Below, in pieces: positions 15,701-18,724 of a stretch of 18,724 bases of DNA. The position numbers were made by a program, and so were the translations under genes. The notes under the pieces were generated by a model. That model saw nothing but the letters and a program-made list of their open reading frames with translations, was not told where the DNA came from and searched no databases. Position 1 is the first letter of the stretch. Each line of letters starts with the position of its first letter. The stretch comes from Puniceicoccales bacterium (lineage in GTDB: Bacteria; Verrucomicrobiota; Verrucomicrobiia; Opitutales; UBA953), in NCBI GenBank assembly GCA_031279675.1, contig JAITIB010000021.1, positions 1 through 18,724 on the forward strand, given 5' to 3'.

Positions 15701-15982
15701 GAGCAGCCGCATGAACCGTGCCGCGTCCCACTTCGGAGCGTCGGGCAGCCGCAATTCGAGCGCGGTGGCGAGCGCGGTGGCGTTGTCCGAGGCCGCGACG
15801 GCGATCCGCGTCAATGTGCGCCGCACAAACTCGCCCGCCGCCTTGCGCGTGAAGGTGAGTGCGAGGATGGACGCGGGCTCCGCGCCACAGGCGAGCAGCC
15901 GCACGATGCGGTTGGCGAGCTGGTGGGTTTTTCCCGAGCCGGCGGAGGCAAAAATGACTTCGTTTTCGATGCGGGCATTCAT
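12749..15982 (-). CDS. AddA/RecB-type UvrD-family helicase with C-terminal nuclease domain
   Basis: A 1077-residue DNA repair enzyme of the superfamily 1 helicase/exonuclease class that processes DNA double-strand ends. Visible motifs: Walker A A12-SAGSGKT-19 (the AddA/RecB form), TFTRKAAGEF after it, motif II D388-EFQDTS, motif III G422-DVKQALYGWRGGD, motif V M710-TIHKSKGLEFD, motif VI L785-YVALTRAKRA, and at the C-terminus a RecB-family nuclease with D1001 (GTFDRV), D1020-FKTD and Q1039-LALY-1043. All key residues appear intact, so it should have both ATPase and nuclease activity. The ATG at 15982 puts Walker A at the usual place; the same frame stays open upstream across pyrD, which is a shadow. 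Partner genes (AddB- or RecC-like) are not adjacent. Confidence 0.93.
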   Translation of the reverse strand: MNARIENEVIFASAGSGKTHQLANRIVRLLACGAEPASILALTFTRKAAGEFVRRTLTRIAVAASDNATALATALELRLPDAPKWDAARFMRLLDGTVRELHRVQFGTLDSFFQRLARMAFAELGLAGAFTLLDERLAEAARERVLRHIFRRENTGAGHAAHQDFLAAFRLATWGREARGVVALLSQFTGEASALYHEFPGEQTWGGEATGTLSRHWQPLPDTDGKAEAAAILSAFLRENPPANDRSPAEALARFTTAIRQWDPAQPLESLGNFFEGTLLKNSGAILSAAKARDAFELRYNNKKLLLPPPAAEALAILMRHAAGGAIERHRQITRGVHALLRQYDEAYERLVRRAGQFTFADTNRLLQTRLPDLACRLDATLDHWLFDEFQDTSRADWRIVEDNLAEILNDTSGARSAFFVGDVKQALYGWRGGDHTLLPEICKNNALATRSLDTVWRSSPAALELVNTVFSNLDALCPPLPESALHEWQEAWRPHGAAGAAAARDGVGAWHSCPKTGRLATSEENARLRLDATAALLDRIRPNERLLTCALLTQTNKEAQLAAHHLRQRGHPVTSETDTPVAQDNPVARALLALLSAAAHPRDRDASAQLAATPALTAWKERAGGMAAVRSRILMGIARQGFARTLQDVVNELGDAFPGDPFSILRWEQLHAIARDFDATASRDADAFIRYAQRTRRRNASAARTVQVMTIHKSKGLEFDIVLLPFLEDTPLLSARKTPFLAGTGPAWVLSNPGKAICTHTPPTLAGHYHAREAASCYETLCMLYVALTRAKRATHIFTTAANEQSAQSVNVPRLLSQSLPRSPDGENREDFHLPGAKLCWMAGNPDWHLHVPMRGPETGTPASHDTPALPPPFPPRQYWRRIRPSTAHAAPDHVRSIPAQNPNARRHGKIVHALLSTLTYLDAGDDIADMFARHTDELRRRYHADHDQMESALAQLATALQSPALQHTLARPPTHGERLWRERPFSVILDGTWVSGTFDRVVFALDPRGKPVEIQLYDFKTDATADAGILLQRHATQLALYRRALEKLTRVPPGKIHARIVHIPTATIVPIPAQA

Positions 15983-16117
15983 GGCGGACGTTCCGCAGCA
16001 AAGGCCAAAAACACTCCGGGAAGAAGTCCATTCTCGTGCCGTGCCGTCACGCGCATCACGCGCGAAAAATGGATGTTGAGCCGCCTTTGCCTTCTCCCTT
16101 TTAACGGTGTTCCGCAC
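15983..16117. promoter_or_regulatory. Divergent promoter region between the helicase-nuclease and pyrD
   Basis: These 135 bp separate two divergently read genes and should hold both promoters. On the pyrD side TTGAGC, 17 bp, TTTTAA is a weak candidate pair. A direct repeat of TCACGCGC occurs twice with one base between (near 16051-16068). No stronger element is visible. Confidence 0.25.
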
Positions 16118-17194
16118 ATGGACATTCTTTACGAAAAAATCCTCCGCCCCCTCTTTTTCCGGCAAAACCCGGAGGACATCCACGACAGGGCCGTTGGCGC
16201 GCTCCGGCTCCTTGCCGCATTCCCCTGGCTTGTGCGCCTCATGGAGGCGTGGAACCAGCGTCCCGCCCACGCGTATCCCGTGAATCTCTTCGGGCTCCAG
16301 TTCCCCAACCGCGTGGGTCTTGCCGCGGGGTTTGACAAGAACGCGCTTTGCTGGCCCGCCGTTGGCGCCCTGGGTTTCGGGCACGCCGAGATCGGCACCT
16401 TCACGCTCCACGCCCAGGGGGGCAACCCGCGCCCGCGCCTGTTCCGCTATCCCGGGCACGAGGCGGTTGTCAACCGCTACGGCTTCCCCAATGCCGGGGC
16501 CGAGACGATTGCCCGCCGGCTTGCCCATGCGCCGGACAAGACCAGCCGCTCATTTCCGCTCGGCGTCAACATCGGCAAATCCAAGATCACCCCGCTTGAG
16601 GAGGCGCATTCCGACTACACGCATTCGTTTCGCCTGCTTGCCGACCACGCCGACTTCATCGTCGTCAACATCAGCAGCCCCAACACGCCCGGACTGCGCG
16701 AGTTGCAGGGGCGCGCGCACCTTGCGCAACTCCTCGACACGCTCCAGCGCGAAAACCGCGAACGTGCCGACCGGCTGCGAATTGAGCGTCTGCCCCTGCT
16801 TCTGAAAATTGCGCCCGATCTCACCTTTGCGCAGCTTGAGGAGGTGCTTGCGATTGTCACCGGAGCGCGGCTCGACGGCATTGTCGCGACCAACACCACC
16901 GTTGAGCGCCCCGGTGGCGTCGGCGGAGCCGAGCCGCAGGGCGGGCTGAGCGGGCGTCCCCTGTTGGAAAAATCCCTTGGTGTCGTCCGTTTCCTTGCGC
17001 GGGCAAGCGGGGGACGGCTTCCGATTATTGGTTCCGGCGGCATCAGTTGCGTTGCGGATGCCGGGCGGTTCATGGACGAGGGCGCCTCGCTCGTCCAGCT
17101 CTACACGGGAATGATTTACCGTGGCCCCTTTTTCCCCGCCGCCGTTGCGCGCTCCCTTGCGTGGTGCGACCGGAAATGGGTTGGCGGCGGGTGA
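16118..17194 (+). CDS. pyrD: Dihydroorotate dehydrogenase (quinone), class 2
   Basis: A 358-residue flavoenzyme that oxidises dihydroorotate to orotate in pyrimidine synthesis and passes electrons to membrane quinone. The N-terminal extension (residues 1-45, two amphipathic helices such as ILRPLFFRQNPEDIHDRAV) is the membrane-binding part found only in class 2. Then follow the FMN/substrate motifs VGLAAGFDKN (67-76), NRYGFPNAG (119-127), GVNIGKSK (149-156), NISSPNTPGLR with S187 as the expected catalytic base, LLLKIAPDL, ATNTTVERP, IGSGGI and VQLYTGMIYRGP. All are as expected for an active enzyme. The start is the first ATG in frame that gives the family N-terminus; the frame is open further upstream but overlaps the divergent helicase gene. 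Confidence 0.96.
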   Translation: MDILYEKILRPLFFRQNPEDIHDRAVGALRLLAAFPWLVRLMEAWNQRPAHAYPVNLFGLQFPNRVGLAAGFDKNALCWPAVGALGFGHAEIGTFTLHAQGGNPRPRLFRYPGHEAVVNRYGFPNAGAETIARRLAHAPDKTSRSFPLGVNIGKSKITPLEEAHSDYTHSFRLLADHADFIVVNISSPNTPGLRELQGRAHLAQLLDTLQRENRERADRLRIERLPLLLKIAPDLTFAQLEEVLAIVTGARLDGIVATNTTVERPGGVGGAEPQGGLSGRPLLEKSLGVVRFLARASGGRLPIIGSGGISCVADAGRFMDEGASLVQLYTGMIYRGPFFPAAVARSLAWCDRKWVGGG

Positions 17195-17289
17195 GGCGGC
17201 CATGGATTTTCCGCTTGCATTTTTTCGGGGAAGGGCAAGGCTGCCGTGAAATCGCCGACGCCACCTCGGGAAGGTCCCGCAGGCGGCGC

Positions 17290-17327
17290 TTGGTGATTCA
17301 ATCAACCACCATAAAATAAAACAGGAG
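17290..17327 (+). promoter_or_regulatory. Promoter and ribosome binding site of the phase-variable surface-protein gene
   Basis: TTGGTG (17290-17295) and TAAAAT (17312-17317) with a 16-bp spacer are a plausible sigma-70 promoter. AGGAG (17323-17327) lies 11 nt before the ATG at 17339 and is one of the best Shine-Dalgarno matches in the window. If the -10 is right, the transcript start would fall near or inside the AGGAG, so the true promoter may lie slightly further upstream. The RBS is the firmer of the two calls and fixes the start codon ahead of the C tract. Confidence 0.45.
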
Positions 17328-17338
17328 TCCAAACACCC

Positions 17339-18724
17339 ATGAAAAACACGTCTTCAGAAACGCGCCGTCCCCACGGCACCGCAAGCGACGCCACCTTGGC
17401 GTTGAATTATACCCCCCCCCCCCCCCCCCCCCCCTGCTAACTCCAAACTGACGAGAATTGCCAAACCGGCTTTCCTCGCCGCTGCGGTTGCCTTGGCCGG
17501 AGTTTCCAGCGCCAATGCCACCACGCTCTACTGGGAAGGAGGCGCAGGCACGTGGAATACCTCTGGAACCAACACCGTATGGTCTTCCTCTTCGGGAAAT
17601 CCGGCGGATTCGGCGTGGCCCTCAAGTGGTGCCACTGACGCCGTCATTCACACAAGTGCCGCAACCGATATAGTCGCCCTGGGAGCCGCATTGACCAATG
17701 TTGATTCGGTTCTCATCGAACAAGGAATCCTCAATCTTCAGGGTAATTCCCTACGAAGCGATGCATCCACTTATGCAACCATAACCGTTGACGGCGGGCA
17801 GTTGCGTGAGGCCGGTGGCAATAGAAATATCAACAACCCGATTGTCATTGGTGCCAATGGCGCGACAATTTTCAACAGTGGCGGATCGGGTAATGTCAAC
17901 GTCGCTGGCATCATCAGCGGAACGGGCGATCTCACCCTCAATGGCACTAATTCTATTCTTTTGCGCAGTGCGAACGCCTACACCGGGACGACATACATCA
18001 AACATTTCGCTGAGATTGCTGGGGGCGGATCCTTTGGCACTGGCGACATCGTGATTGACATGGCGACTACCGCGACTACCCTTTATATGAGTCCCGCCTA
18101 TCACTACACGATGGCCAACGACATCAATGTGATCAGGGGCACCTTCCAATACAACGGAACCCATGCCCAACGGCCTGACATCCAGCTCACGCTCACTGGT
18201 TCGTTGAACGTCTCAAGCGAGGGCGCGGTGCAATTGCGCACGGGGGGTGTCTTTCGCATCAGTTCGGGGGCAATTCACGGCGTGATTGGCGGGAATGCTG
18301 CCAATGTCGTCAATCTTGTCAAAATCGGGGGCGGCGTCCTGACGCTCACCGCCACCAACACCTACCAGTCGGGAACAACGATAGAAGGCGGCCTTATTAA
18401 CTTCAACAAGATGGAAAACTTTGGAACCGGCAGCGGCAACGTCGTGCTCAACGGCGGCGGGTTGCAATGGGCGGCGGGTACCACGACGGACGTCTCGGCC
18501 AAGCTCAACGCCACCTTGGGCGCTGCTGGCGGGACATTCGACACGAATGGCAACAATGTCGCGATTTCGACCGCGCTCACCGGCTCCGGTGGCGTCACCA
18601 AGACGGGCCTCGGCACGCTCACGCTCAGCAACGACACTGATTACGCCGGAACAACGGTCGTCAGCGGCGGCGTGCTGGCGTTTTCGGGAAGCGGCAAGCT
18701 TTCGGGGACTTCCGCAGTGCAAGT
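17339..18724 (+). CDS. Secreted autotransporter-associated beta-strand repeat protein, frame interrupted at a poly-C tract (partial)
   Basis: From ATG 17339 the frame reads MKNTSSETRRPHGTASDATL, ALNYT, seven Pro, Cys, then TAA at 17438-17440. In the next frame, beginning inside the C tract, an open frame runs to the window end (about 430 codons). It first codes for a signal peptide (KLTRIAKPAFLAAAVALAG, then VSSANA/TT), then a Gly/Thr/Asn-rich passenger. Three segments fit the autotransporter-associated beta-strand repeat: about 17925-18000 (GDLTLNGTN..., AYTGTTY), 18315-18405 (KIGGGVLTLTATNTY) and 18598-18690 (KTGLGTLTLSNDTDYAGTT). The two frames join if the tract has one C fewer or two more. 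No start codon lies between tract and signal peptide, so translation must pass through the tract. Such proteins usually form long surface or secreted beta-helices; adhesion is a guess. The C-terminus is outside the window. An assembly error in the tract is the main alternative. Confidence 0.8.
17412..17434 (+). repeat. Homopolymer of 23 cytosines, candidate phase-variation switch
   Basis: An uninterrupted run of 23 C lies about 73 bases after the start codon, inside the N-terminal region before the signal peptide. Seven whole Pro codons plus the two Cs of a Thr codon fill it exactly in the ATG frame, which then meets TGC TAA. A length of 22 or 25 would restore the long frame; 23 and 24 would not. 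Runs of this kind in front of surface-protein genes are known slipped-strand switches in other bacteria. Confidence 0.9.

Noticed and set aside
15983..16528. N-terminal extension of the helicase-nuclease frame
   Set aside because: It would overlap the well-supported pyrD start, and the family begins only a few residues before Walker A.
17412..17434. Plain sequencing filler or gap at the poly-C run
   Set aside because: Not fully excluded, but gaps are written as N, and the unique sequence on both sides makes a coherent gene start and signal peptide, so a real, length-variable tract is the better reading.

Overview
The window looks like a chromosomal segment of a Gram-negative member of the Verrucomicrobia, most likely Opitutaceae-like. 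The reasons are a housekeeping sigma factor with a long Lys/Pro/Ala-rich N-terminal extension, several small secreted beta-barrel-like proteins, moderately high GC, weak or absent Shine-Dalgarno sites, and a protein built of autotransporter-associated beta-strand repeats. The taxon is an inference from these features; no marker was compared with a database. No tRNA, rRNA, CRISPR array, transposase or phage gene was seen.

Left part (1-6850, all minus strand). This is a more AT-rich, accessory-looking block. Reading in the direction of transcription it contains a predicted outer-membrane barrel protein (4437-5432), a periplasmic-sensing histidine kinase (2315-4144), a second barrel-like protein (1366-2016), an OmpR-type response regulator (669-1358) and a third secreted barrel-like protein that runs off the left edge (526 to 1). 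A Fic AMP-transferase-like protein (5556-6764) lies before them. A 247-bp ungapped duplication (470-716 and 2058-2304) links the block. Its middle 105 bp are identical in both copies, while the flanks differ by about 15-20%. The copy next to the kinase carries the decayed 3' end of a second response-regulator gene, directly after an ATGA stop/start overlap with the kinase, and the first codons of a lost barrel gene. The locus therefore seems to have been rearranged from an ordinary kinase-regulator operon, while the promoter/leader in the middle was kept constant.

Middle part (6969-17194). This is GC-rich and housekeeping in character: rpoD (-); a divergent MECR-like 2-enoyl thioester reductase (+); then, convergent to it, a minus-strand run of an AddA/RecB-type helicase-nuclease, an MCE/MlaD-type protein, a PqiC-like lipoprotein and a UbiE/MenG-type methyltransferase; and finally class 2 dihydroorotate dehydrogenase pyrD (+). 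The MCE protein and lipoprotein should belong to an envelope lipid-transport machine whose permease and ATPase are not in the window.

Right part (17195-18724). A plus-strand gene for a secreted beta-strand-repeat surface protein has a good RBS and ATG, followed about 70 bases later by an uninterrupted run of 23 cytosines. With 23 C the reading frame from the ATG stops at once. With 22 or 25 C it would run through a signal peptide into the repeat domain, which is open to the window edge. This is the layout of a phase-variable (on/off) surface-protein gene and is the most notable finding here.
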